Of a DNA stretch of 48,325 bases, positions 30,533 through 41,580 are shown piece by piece. Below the pieces are notes generated by a model that saw only the letters and a program-made list of their open reading frames with translations, ran no database searches and had not been told where the DNA came from. Location: NCBI GenBank assembly GCA_009602735.1, contig WELA01013860.1:212491-260815 (forward strand). The letters are read 5' to 3'. The DNA comes from Mesotaenium endlicherianum (Eukaryota; Streptophyta; Zygnematophyceae; Zygnematales; Mesotaeniaceae). A program made the translations under genes and the position numbers. Position 1 is the first letter of the stretch, and every line of letters begins with the position of its first letter.

Positions 30533-33500
30533 ACCCCAAGACCCACTTCACGAGAAGGCAACACGCCAAGTGAGGTGGAGACCCCCGTTGAAGACGACGT
30601 TCCAGCCCCAATGAGTTTGAGAGGTTACCTTGGAGGAGAGAAGGTCCACATCTTGGTGGATAGCGGAGCTCAAGGCAACTTCATTGCTGCAGATTTTGCC
30701 ACCAAGCACGGTATTACTATGCGAACTCTTGACCACGACGAGGAGATTATGATGCCCGATGGATTCTCCTATACTACCCCTTCCAAGAAGACGTACCCCT
30801 TGGCACTCTCTATCAAGTCCTTCAAGGATAGAGTAGTGTTCTCCCCCATGCAATTGGGCAAGTACGACGTCATCCTAGGGACGCCTTGGTTGACCAAGCA
30901 CAACCCCCAAGTTGATTGGAGGACCGGTACTATCAAGATCAAGAATGACATCACTTCAAGAATCTGTATTTTGCGCGCAATCCAGAATATCCAGACCCAA
31001 GACATCCAGAAGCCGGCACACGAGATACTATTGTCCGCCCTCCAACTCAAGAGACTTGTGAGGAAGGGACACGAGCTTCTTTTGGCCTTGATCACGCCAA
31101 AAGACATCAAGAAAGACATCGAGAGTCAAGAAGGCAGCCCCGTTCCCAAGGAGATACAAGAAGTCTTTGAGGACTACAAAGAAGTGTTCTCCCCGGAATT
31201 GCCCAAGGGCCTACCCCCCAAAAGATTCGTAGACCACAAGATAGAGTTGGAGCCCGGAAGCAAGCCCATCTCTCGGCCTACGTTCAAAATGTCATACACG
31301 GAGCTAGACGAAGTCAAGAAGCAAATCAAGGAGCTACTGGAGCATGGCTTCATTCGACCTAGCAAGTCGCCATTTGGAGCCCCGGTGCTATTTGTCAAGA
31401 AGAAAGATGGTACCTTGAGGATGTGTGTGGACTATCGCGCCCTCAACAAGATCACCATCAAGAATCGATACCCGCTGCCGCGCATGGATGAGCTCATGGA
31501 CCGGCTGGTTGGAGCCAAGTACTTCACGAAGATTGACTTACGGAGCGGCTACCACCAGATTCGCATCGCAGAACCGGACATAGAGAAGACGGCATTCAGG
31601 ACAAGATATGGACATTTTGAGTTCATGGTCCTGCCATTTGGACTCACCAACGCGCCAGCAACTTTCATGACTATGATGAACACCATATTTCAGCCCATGT
31701 TGGACAGATTTGTGGTGGTATTCATCGATGACATCCTTATCTACAGCAAGACCCTTGAAGAGCATGCGAGACACTTGAAAGAAGTCCTTGAAGTATTGAA
31801 GCAAAACAAGCTGTTTGCGAAGGAGTCAAAATGCGAGTTTGCCAAACAAGAAGTGGAGTTCCTAGGTCTCCACGTGACTGCTGATGGCATCAAGATAGAC
31901 CCCAAGAAGACCACGGTGGTGGAGGAATGGCCAACCCCCACGACCAAGAAAGAACTCCAGTCATTCTTGGGATTTGCCAATTGGTACAGAAAATTCATCC
32001 AAGGCTTCTCGCACATAGCAGCCCCCCTGACAGATCTACTCAAGAAGGACAGGCTATATACATGGACCGAGAAAGAGGAAGAGGCATTTCAAGAGTTAAA
32101 GCGAAGATTGACCACATCCCCGGTGCTCACACTCCCAAGTCCAAACCCAGATTGGCCCTTCCACGTCATCACCGATGCATCTTCCTATGCAATAGGAGCA
32201 ATCCTGCTTCAAGACCAAGGCAAGGGACTGCAGCCCATCGCCTACGAGTCAAGGAAGCTAAATCCAGCCGAGCAAAATTATACAACCACGGAGCGAGAGG
32301 CATTGGCGATTGTACATGCCTTGAAGGTTTGGCGCTGCTACGTTGAAGGACGCAAAGTACTGGTCACCACGGACCACGAGGCGTTAAAGCACCTCCAGAC
32401 GCAGCCGTATCTCTCAAGGAGACAAGCAAGATGGAGCGGATACTTGCAACAATACAACATCACGATTCAGTACCAGCCCGGCAAGACAAACCCGGCTGAC
32501 CCCCTCTCAAGACTGCAATTAAATGCAGTGATGACATCCCTGAAGACAGATCTGGAAGCTCGATTTTCAGCTGCCTCTGAAACAGACCCTTACTACAAGA
32601 ACGGAGAAGCAGCCTTGGACCCATACAAGAAGCAAGAAGGCAATTATTGGGTGAGGCAAGACTCGGGCCAGAGATGTGTTCCTAATGACTTAGACCTCCG
32701 GCTCTTGCTTCTACAAGAAGCACACGACAGCCCTCTTGGAGGACACTTTGGAATCCTAAAGACCACGGGCGTTCTAGCNTCTAGCTAGGACTTATTGTTG
32801 GCCAGGCATGTATAAGCAAGTCAAGGAGTACTGCAGGAGCTGTGACACATGCCAAAGAGTCAAGCCATCATCCCAAAAGGCGGGAGGACTCCTCCAACCA
32901 CTACCAATCCCGGAAAGGCAATGGACGGACATCTCAATGGACCTTATCGTGGACCTGCCCGTGACACCTCGAGGCCATAATGCAATACTCACGGTGGTGG
33001 ACAGACTTACCAAGATGGCTCATTTTATTCCCACGACGACTAAGGCTACAGCACCACAACTTGCAAGACTCATCTTTGACAACATCTTCCGACTCCATGG
33101 ACTACCATCAAGAATTGTGTCAGATAGAGATCCAAGATTCACAAGCCATTTTTGGAAAAATCTCTTCAAGAACTTGGGTACATCGCTGGATATGTCTACT
33201 GCCTACCACCCACAATCAGATGGGCAAACCGAGCGTATGAATCGTACCCTAAAGACCTCTCTAAAGGCCTACGTGTCTACCCTCGAGCAAGACTGGGACA
33301 TGTACTTGACCCCCCTCGAGTTTGCCTACAACAACACTACGCAGGCCTCTACCCAAGAGTCCCCATTCTTCCTCAACTATGGCTTCCATCCGACCACGCC
33401 ACTGAGCTTCACGGCTGGCCTTGATGAAGTACCTGCAGCCACAGTTTTAATGGAGACATTAGAAGCAGCCCTCACAGCAGCGAAGAAAGCTCTACAACAC

Positions 33501-34112
33501 GCGCAAGATGCTCAAGCAAGAGTGGCAAACAGATCCAGAAGAGAAATTACGTACAGAGTGGGTGACAACGTGTTACTATCATCCAAGAACATTTCCCTGA
33601 ACAACAGGCCTGCCGGCAGCAAGTTCTCTCCCAAGTATTTGGGACCCTTCAAGATTATCCAGCAAGTCAACCCCGTTGCTTTCAAGCTAGAACTTCCCCA
33701 GACTATGCACATCGACCCCGTATTCCACGCTTCCCTCTTCAAGCCATATGTGCAACCCGACAACAAGTTCCCAGGACGTGTGACAACCCCACCAGCCCCA
33801 ACAATAGTGGATGATCATTTGGAGTACGAAGTGGAAGACATAGTGGCTATGAGAAATTTCAGGAGACAGCAGCAATACTTGATCAAGTGGAAAGGATATC
33901 CAGATTCGGAGAATAGTTGGGTGGCGGCGCACTACCTTGACAAAGTTCAGAGAAAGTTGAAGCGCTTCCATGCCGCCAACCCCCATCTTGGACCAGCCCC
34001 AAGTCTCTCTACTAGAAGCCCGAAGACTTCAGGGAGGCAGCCTGCCACCATCAAGAAGCAGCAGAAGACCCCTTGGAGGCAGCCTGCAAGAACAAGAAAG
34101 AGGAAAAATTGA
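30503..34112 (+). CDS. LTR-2 pol polyprotein (PR-RT-RH-IN-chromodomain)
   Basis: Read as a -1 fusion to gag. Protease: [12 protein letters not shown] with the active Asp near 30659. Reverse transcriptase: [14 protein letters not shown] to [11 protein letters not shown] (catalytic pair near 31725). RNase [16 protein letters not shown] (near 32165) with [10 protein letters not shown]. Integrase: HHCC finger (about 32725-32855), then a core with [22 protein letters not shown] and [10 protein letters not shown], so the D,D,E triad is complete. Chromodomain: [12 protein letters not shown] to [14 protein letters not shown] (about 33825-33920). The frame appears to stop at 32786-32788, but this is beside the N at 32779, where six bases (TCTAGC) are repeated on either side. 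Seven extra bases explain the frame change, so I read it as an assembly artefact and not a mutation. Confidence 0.9.
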
Positions 34113-34881
34113 CATTAGACACTCTTCTCTTCTCGCAGTTTCTGGACAGAAAACTAAAACTGCTATTGGTAATAGGTCTCTGCATAATAAATTATGAAAA
34201 TGTTTCTGGCTGTAGTCCATGAGTAGCCGGTCATTTAGAGTCCAAGTTTGCTCAATTTGGAGCACTGGTGAGAGAGATATGATGCTCTAAGTAAAAGGGG
34301 GTCAGGCTGCTGGCATTGTTAGGACAGAATACGCCTTCTGACATTGTGCCCTCCCCTGAACTTGGAATGCTCTGAAACTCAAGACTCTGGTAGAACATCT
34401 TACAGCGCCCAGTTTGAGACTTAGTTTACAGAATTTGGAGAAGTATAGAAGGACTTATGATTTTCAGAAGTTTCTGCACAGATTTGGAGGAGTGCCTACT
34501 CTCTCAGCTCTCAACGACACTCCAGAAATTAGAATGCTCTCAAATTTGGTGACCCGGTAGAGTTCTCCGATGCGGTCCGTCTGGCACTCGAATTTTCAGA
34601 TTTGGAGCAGTTTTGTGGCCGCTATGTATTTTTGAATTTGTGGCAGATTCTGGGCCAACTTGTACAATTTTCTTTATCATTAAGGAGTAGGCTAGCCAAT
34701 AAGGTCACACCACCTACGACCTTGCCTAGTCTACCTTACATGTGTAGCACCTGACTTGGCGCCTTTGACTAGTCCTCTTCACATGTGTGGCATCTGACTT
34801 GAAACTGTTGACTAGTTTGCTCCACATGTGTAAGACCTGACTTGACGCGCCGAGACGTCGCTTTTTCTATCGGGGGGGTGA
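34113..34881 (+). other. LTR-2 3' non-coding region with 43-bp tandem repeats
   Basis: No open frame seen. Three imperfect 43-bp units start at 34738, 34781 and 34824, each beginning ACATGTGT and containing CTGACTTG; the last is partial. A run of seven G at 34872-34878 just before the 3' LTR is the likely polypurine tract. Confidence 0.75.
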
Positions 34882-35384
34882 TGTAGTGATTTGAGTTATT
34901 ATATATTAGTTTGCATATATTTTAATGTTTTCAAATATATTTGGAGTAGTATTGTGTGGAGTCAAGTGTGAATAGGTACTCTAGTAACTTGGTTCATGTC
35001 CTTTGAACCTTCCAAGGCATTTTCGAAGTTAGAGGAAAGACCTAGAAGAACTCCATGTGGCAAAAGTCAGATGTGCCATTTTTAGGTCAAAAGGACATGT
35101 GTACATTATTCTAGAAAGAGGTGGCAAGTTTTGGGATGTGTTGGGTGCCAACACATCAACATACACCTTCCTAGAAATTACTTATGTAGCAAGTATATAA
35201 ACAAGAGCTAGAACATAGAAAGACATTCCAGAATCACTCTTGTACTTGCCAAAATCCAGAAATATATTAACTTTCAAGAAGCCATCTCTCTTTCAAGAAG
35301 CTACCACTTGTGTTCAAAAATCCTTGTCTTGAATAGATAAACTATTCTGTTTTACTAAGTACTTTATCTATCTGTTTCACTACA
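34882..35384 (+). repeat. LTR-2 3' LTR
   Basis: 503 bp, same ends as the 5' LTR, about nine single-base differences and no length change. Followed by the target duplication TTAGT. Confidence 0.97.
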
Positions 35385-35527
35385 TTAGTATTGCACTACT
35401 TTTGAAAGCATATGTTGACTTGGTTGTAACATGAACATTGAAAATTGGAAAATGTATGAATTTCATCAGCCGACCCTGAAGAGGGGGCAAGCAAAAGTGA
35501 ACTGTGTATGGAGTCAAAGAGTGGTAG

Positions 35528-35674
35528 AGTAGTGATACGAACGAAAAGGTAACTCGAGGTACTTTGATCGCGCTCCAATTGGACTTATACAATTCAAACC
35601 GACACATTTTGGTCACATTCGGTCCACGTGACGTGTCGCACGCGCCGCAACCGGCCACGTGGCGGATCGCTACA
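35528..35674 (-). repeat. TRIM 3' LTR
   Basis: 147 bp, starts TGTAGCGATCC on the minus strand; its last base differs from the expected CA end. Confidence 0.85.
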
Positions 35675-35888
35675 CACCTCCCACCTACACGTGTGCAAGT
35701 CTCGGGCACTTATGCCGTGGCGGCGCGAGGGACATTGTTTCGGGATAGTGTCCTTTCTTCGTGCGATCCAAAGATCGCCATACGGTTGTACCATCGACCA
35801 CTCTTGCACCCTAAGCATTTACGTTCTCACTAGGACTTGATCCCTGGTATCCTGGACACAGTTGCGTACGTTCGCGCTTCGATACCAT

Positions 35889-36038
35889 TGTAGCGATACG
35901 AACGAAAGGTTAACTCGAGGTACTTTGATCGCGCGCCAATAGTCTTATACAATTCAAACCGGCACTTTTTGGTCACATTGGGTCGCCCCACGTGACGTGT
36001 CAAACTCGTCGCAACCGTCCACGTGTTGGATCGCTATA
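35889..36038 (-). repeat. TRIM 5' LTR
   Basis: 150 bp, partner of 35528-35674. Starts TATAGCGATCC on the minus strand, so the terminal TG has become TA. Confidence 0.85.
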
Positions 36039-36043
36039 GGTAG

Positions 36044-37810
36044 AACATACCATCTTTTGGAGCCTACACAAGGGGACAACACAAAAGTCAAGCAGAGAGT
36101 GAGATATTTGAGTTACCTGACGACCCGTGGCAAGCGCAGACGTCGGAAGACAAAAGGTCACAAGACTTCTTTAACTGTGAGACCTCTTATAGCAAGCGAT
36201 ATTATGTTCGAGAGTTGGACAGATGGCAAAATGCTTGGTCTAAAGTTAGAAAGTTCTAGTCGCCAGTCAAGACGATAAGTGACAAAAAGGATGAGAATCC
36301 TAAAACCAAAATGCTTAAGCAAACGAATTGATAAGAACTCCCTTACTCATGAGAAGTTCTAGTTATGGAATACTTGCGTATCGGTCCAAGAGCATCGGAT
36401 TATACCACGTAATTTCACGTATTTTTGAAGTACCAAAAAAACGCGTCTAAGAAACGTGAAAAGAAATCTTTGACAAGTGTATAATGCTGATATCATCTCC
36501 TTTTTTCTAGCACTTTTTGCTTGTAGCAAATTGATACCTCTACCACTGGCAATCAAACGCGCTCGAGATTTTGAAGTAATGTGGAAGTTATGAAGCTTTT
36601 TCTCTTTAATAAAAATCTTGGAAAATAGAAATACGCGCTTATTTTCATCATACACGTATAACTTTAATATGTATACTAATACTTCGTATTCGTATTCCAT
36701 CACTAGGTGAAGAGTTTGAGGAGATATAATGAACATATGTCTTTGAGAGGATCCAGGAAGACGCCTCATACACGCAGCCTGTGTCATTTATAATTTGGTT
36801 CAGTTATTGACTGATGACGCTTTGTTGCTTATTGACAGTTTCAAAAGAATGAAAATCTCACTTCGGAATAGGCGTTAGAAGAGCAAAAGCGAGCTAGAAA
36901 TCTAAAATTCAGGAAGAAGTTGTGAAAGTGAAACTAGCTGCTCTGCTGATAAGAGGAGTGGTAAAATCCACCCCTTTTTTTGCATCATGCATGATTGTCT
37001 TAACATGTAGATTGTCTGTGGCGTTAAAGCAATTGGAGGAAATTTGAAGAAAAACACGAGGTCGTCAAAAGTACTTTGAAGCCTTGAGAGGAAGAGTAGA
37101 TTGGATTTTTACTAAATTGACAAAGCTGCTGTGCGGAGTCCTGTATCTGATTCTTTCATAGCCATTTAAATGACTGCTGAATATAGGCATACAGGCGCAG
37201 CATTGACTGGATACCGAAAGGAGAATAGAAGTTGGGGACGACCAGCTAAGCCCCACCCATTGCTTGCGTTAAGTTTATAAGCTGCTTGAAGCATGCTTTC
37301 CAAAGAATAGCAATGACAAGGTCCATCAAAATTTCAGTATTGCTCGTCGCAATATGCGAAGTATAGCCCGTATATATACATGTGTGTATATACTCTTATG
37401 AACTATGCATTTATGCGATGCAACAATGCAAACTATAGCTCATATGTATACACGCATGCAGATACTCAAATAAGCTTGCAATATTGTGAAGCATCAAGTC
37501 ATAATTTAGATAAATACATTCATATATTACTTAATATGCTTGCACGCGATAAAGTGAGTTGGTCACCTAATATGTTACAATACACAATTGTATACGAGTT
37601 ACAAACTAATGCAAAACATTGAGCTAGGATGTATACATACATACACATCACTACGCTCTTTGTTACTTGCCAAATGACAAACCAACATATGGCACATCCT
37701 TAATATACCATATACACAAGCAATCAAGACCACCAAAATTGTAACGATATTTAGTAATATAATAAAAGCCAAATATGTGGATTGTTGCAATATGGCCAGA
37801 TAAAACTGTA
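36044..37810. other. AT-rich interior of the large element, no recognised gene
   Basis: A minus-strand open frame at 36359-36787 (about 140 codons) is hydrophobic and basic and matches nothing I know. The rest is AT-rich with TATATACA-type simple sequence near 37370-37470. Confidence 0.45.
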
Positions 37811-38005
37811 GGCGAATAGCAATTCGGAATGATGGGAGATAGTTGTGGGCTTGGTTAGCAAATGTCAACAAGGCTAACTCTTGGCAAGGTGGTGCCATTG
37901 CATTGTTGTTGAATTGTAAACTCATTCCACATATACATGCTAGAGCAGCTAATCGAGTTCGACATTTGAAAATGAGGCCAACTCTCTGTATAATTTAATT
38001 GTGAA
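37811..38005 (+). repeat. Diverged fragment of an LTR-1 family LTR
   Basis: Aligns with the central third of the LTR-1 LTR through landmarks CATTCCA.ATA.ATGCTAG, GTAAACTCATTCCA and GAGGCCAACTCTCT, with many substitutions. It is clearly older than the other three copies. Confidence 0.8.
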
Positions 38006-38009
38006 AAGG

Positions 38010-38620
38010 TGTACGAGCTGCACCACTTCAACCACAGCAAGGGAGAGACAATTTGCATGATGCACCGCCACTTGGCCCACCTATGCAAAGATTCGGGTAT
38101 CGTCATTGACCGTGAGGCCGCGGAGATCTTCCTACAAAATATTAAGCAACACCTGAGAGGGGGCTATTGCACCTCTCATTGATCGCACAAGCGTTGACTA
38201 CACGTTGGCTAATGCCTACAAAGCAGTGAAGAACATAGTCTCGCGGCCGCATGCAGCAACATTAGTGACAGGGTCGGATTGGCGTCCACTGGCGTGCACC
38301 AGAAGGTTTCGTCGCTCCCGTCTTTGTCTGCACGCCTCACGCTGGCTCACCAGCAGCTGCAGCAGGCGCGAAGCAACGCTCGCAGCCTGCTGTGCAAACC
38401 TCGATGCAGAAGCGCAGCGTCCCGCGTGACTGCATCTCCATGTCAACCACCATGTAGGATAGCCGTTGCTGGGCTTGCGATACGATAGGACATTCTTGCC
38501 GGGACTGCACCATTGCGCAAAATGATGATCAGAGCAATAGCAAGTACTGCGGCAAGGTCGGGTTTTCGGGGGTCGTGCGTCGGCAGAAAAAGGGCAACCT
38601 TGAGAACGAGTAGACCCGCG
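38010..38620 (+). pseudogene. Decayed gag relic with a zinc knuckle
   Basis: Broken frames give a capsid-like stretch (HSKGETICMMHRHLAHLCKD, then DREAAEIFLQNIKQHLRGG), a continuation after a shift (APLIDRTSVDYTLANAYKAV) and, at 38467-38508, a perfect CX2CX4HX4C knuckle CWACDTIGHSCRDC. Stops lie between these pieces. It follows the diverged LTR fragment and is probably the remains of a third retrotransposon. No pol is seen. Confidence 0.55.
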
Positions 38621-39282
38621 AAGGTTCGACATCGGCTTGGGGCCAGCGCATGCAGGCGGCATCGCCTGGATGCAGTTGCCCGCCGCACTGACAAGTGGCA
38701 AATATGCTTTAGCTACAATGCAATCAGCAACGCGCTGGTTGCTTCCATGGTAAAGAACTCCCGGCTTCGTGCGCTGTTCGTTGCTGACAACGATGCATGC
38801 GGGGCGTTACTTGCATTTGCGCCTGCCATAGACGCTCTCGCGTTGATAGTTAGGATATGCGCAACGTTTGCACGCACTCTAAGCATCAACATTGACTAGA
38901 GAAGCAAGCTACCGACAATTGCAGCCGCGACGAGCGAGATGCTATCGTCCACACATACGTTCGTTGGCGTAGCGACAGACACGCGATTGCTGACGCAGTG
39001 CTATGCGCTCAGGTACTCACACTTGGTGTCTCTGCACAGCACGGGCACAAATGCCATGTGGCAGCCACCTTACTGCCGGTGCTTTGACAAGCTACGCAAT
39101 ACCGTCCGCACGCTCACACGTCCGCACGCTCGCACGTCCGCACCTGACGATGATTGCGCAACAACAGTTGCAGGGGCAGTTGCCCTGCGCTTACACCTGT
39201 TAACAACTCTTATCCTTGCGCGCTCTGACACGTTGACAGGTGGCAAGTCTACGACCAGCGCAGCCCTGTCAAACATGACACG
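38621..39282. other. GC-richer DNA of unknown origin
   Basis: This may continue the decayed retroelement. It contains GCACGCTCACACGTCC-type repeats at about 39108-39142. No family recognised in any frame. Confidence 0.4.
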
Positions 39283-39993
39283 TGTAATGAATTAGATATA
39301 ATATTCATTCACTTAGAATAGTTAATTTAGTTCAATTTATTGTACTTTAGTTAATATTAAGTCTGTTGGACTTTTAGTCATATCCAATATAATGACTTAG
39401 CCGAGAGCAGCAAGCTGAAGTCAACATAGGACAGCTTGCTGACACATTTTTTGACAGTCAGCTGACTGCCGTACTTGGTGGTATTAGTGGACTACCTAGA
39501 TATGCATCTAAGTGTGATATGCTAGATGAATGGCCAGATGAAACCCTTGGGTGGATGGCAATTCGGGATAATGGGAGATGGCTGTGAATTTAGTTAGCCG
39601 AGGTCCTACCAACGTGGTTAATTCTCGGGTAGGCGGTGCCATCGCACTTGCCGTTGAACGATAAACTCATTCCATGTACATAGGTTAGGTTATGCTCTCG
39701 AGTTCGGCATTCGGAAACGAGGCCAACTCTCTTGCACCGCTTACTAGGAAAGATATGAATCCAAGGCGAGAAGCCATTAGTGCGAAATGTCTTCTAACCT
39801 TGCTTATGTATGAGTTTACTAATTGCATGATTGATGCTCGTTTACTTGCATTTGACTGATGAGTATTGCTTACGCTAGTCGTGTGGTCTTTTGCTGATTA
39901 ATAAGTTAACTAGAAAATACCATAAAAACTATTTACTGATATAAAGATCTCTTATTAATTGTCAATCGCTTATTGGTAAGTCGATTCATTTCA
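39283..39993 (+). repeat. Solo LTR of the LTR-1 family
   Basis: 711 bp, starts TGTAATGAATT and ends TTCATTTCA, with full-length similarity to both LTR-1 LTRs but clearly more diverged. Flanking 5-mers ACACG (39278-39282) and ACGCG (39994-39998) agree at four of five bases. This suggests a solo LTR left by recombination, with an eroded target duplication. It could also be the 3' LTR of the decayed gag relic. Confidence 0.85.
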
Positions 39994-40884
39994 ACGCGTG
40001 AGAGTCCGCAGATAAGGTTGTGGAGAGCCTTGCGCAAGTTGAATGCGGTGGCATTACCTACTTGGGAGTTAAGCACGTCGATAAGACCTCAATTTATCAA
40101 ATCCACATTTATCTCGCATCATTTTGAATCAGCATCTGTCGAAGATTTTATCTAGCTATTCATCGAATGAGCACATTACATTGAATGTATTAGTAGCCAG
40201 TTCACTAGGTTCGCTTAAGATGGTTGATTGATTGTCAAAGAATGTGTGAAAGAACGGACAAAATAGACTTTTGCCTGCCACTGTTTGTTTAATCATTATA
40301 CAAATCATAAGTCATATTAAAGGAGTGAGCCTAACTATATATTATAATTAACTAAGATTAACTGAAATTCTAATTTTCTTAAATTATTTACAGAGTGAGA
40401 AAAGGAGAGAGAGAGAGAAAAAGATGAAAGGACAGATAGTGAGTGAGTAAAGTAAGATTTGTGTCCAAAATAGCGGATTCATATATATTTGTAAGTGTAA
40501 CAATTTGAGCTTTTTAGGCGTATTTGGGACGCTTTCCTGATTACCTAAAAAACGTTACACTATTCATCGATATATTATTTGATATGTGATTGCATCTTAC
40601 TGAATTAATCGCCACACGCGTGTGCTGACTAATTCCTGGTCGATTGGCGATACGACCAAGATGCTATTGCAAAAAGCATCGTAAAGTAATTTGCTTACTT
40701 CGCAATAGTACGACATAATTAATCATAACGTTACCTCAATTAAATATGAAGGAATAAGGTAATTAATCAGTGATTAATTACTTTATGTTACTTTCATTAT
40801 TGCGGATATGATTGTCAGTGTTTTTGATCAACGTCAGTCATTAACCCGAGATAAAACACCTTTGAAGTGGCCATGTGCACGGAG
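39994..40884. other. AT-rich interior of the large element, right side
   Basis: No gene seen. It includes a short GAGAGAGA tract near 40400 and AATTAATCA-rich sequence near 40720-40800. Confidence 0.5.
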
Positions 40885-41575
40885 AAATACTTGCTCGCAG
40901 ATACGACTATACACATCACACACGTATCTATGCACAAATGCTCAAAGTGTACGCGTGTCTGTTTGCACTCATGTTGGCGTGCTTTCCATGCTCAGACGCA
41001 TCGTTGCATGAATCCATGCACGCACGGGCGCACGCACGCATGTACGCACTCACACATTACCCCCGCATGATAATCTTACCTCAGTGCTCTACCTATTGCC
41101 CAAGAGCAGCTTTAAATATAGACTATACGGTCACAAGCCGCCTGTACGTTCGCTCGCATAGTTGCACGCACACACGTACGTACTCCCACCCGCACGTTTG
41201 CAAGCGTCGGTATGCTTCGAACAGTTCTAAGCAATTTTAGATATTTCGGGTGCACCGTGCTTGACGACCGCTTTCGTACCCGAATACCTCTCAATCCCCT
41301 GCACCATGCATGATGGTGAAGCTTTTTTGGTAGCGGGGTTCATTTTACTCCGCACGCTCGAGCCCTTCCCAAGGCGCACGGAAAACTGGAACCGAGGCGC
41401 ACGGGCAAACGGCACCCGTCGAGATTTTTCACAAGCTTAGTCGTTGTGCTTGGGCAAACGGCCGAAGACTTCACATTATAACGAGAAAAGCTTCGCCAGA
41501 GTAGCGAAGAGCCGAGAACACGTTTTTCGACAGAGCGGCGAAGGAAACCCGGTTGAATTTGGGAGTATGGGTTGG
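40885..41575 (-). repeat. Right terminal inverted repeat
   Basis: Inverted partner of 17869-18535. The outer 230 bp match with about one difference in ten; the inner part is looser and has indels, including a short insertion near 41300-41340 relative to the left copy. Confidence 0.75.
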
Positions 41576-41580
41576 ATTAG

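Larger units (their letters stand above)
28698..35384 (+). mobile_element. LTR-2: near-intact Ty3-type chromovirus
   Basis: A 6687-bp element with two 503-bp LTRs, a perfect 5-bp target duplication TTAGT (28693-28697 and 35385-35389), primer-binding site, gag, a -1 shifted pol with all domains, and a polypurine tract. I count about nine LTR mismatches, near 98% identity. The only break in pol coincides with the N at 32779. The insertion is recent relative to LTR-1. Confidence 0.95.
35528..36038 (-). mobile_element. TRIM-like miniature LTR retrotransposon with GGTAG target duplication
   Basis: On the minus strand a 150-bp 5' LTR (36038-35889) is followed by the primer site TGGTATCGAAGC (35887-35876), a 214-bp non-coding interior, a purine tract (35686-35675) and a 147-bp 3' LTR (35674-35528). 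GGTAG flanks both sides perfectly (35523-35527 and 36039-36043). The LTR ends (TGTAGCGAT and, in the 5' LTR, CGCTACA) resemble those of LTR-2 (TGTAGTGAT, CACTACA), and the primer site is identical. It has no coding capacity, as expected for TRIMs, and is probably mobilised by LTR-2-type proteins. Confidence 0.85.
17869..41575. mobile_element. Candidate 23.7-kb terminal-inverted-repeat element with ATTAG target duplication
   Basis: The left end begins CCAACCCATACTCCCA at 17869, and the right end, read on the minus strand from 41575, begins with the same 16 bases. Similarity extends inward about 0.65 kb on both sides: high over the first 230 bp, then patchy. Outside the ends, ATTAG occurs directly repeated at 17864-17868 and 41576-41580, exactly where the inverted similarity stops. 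This is the signature of a DNA transposon with a 5-bp target duplication. Removing the nested LTR elements leaves about 7 kb. I recognise no transposase, so it may be non-autonomous or too decayed. The alternative is two unrelated inverted copies of a dispersed repeat with a chance 5-bp match. Confidence 0.55.

Noticed and set aside
38216-38701. 161-codon minus-strand ORF
   Set aside because: It is antisense to the decayed gag relic with the zinc knuckle, which explains the region better.
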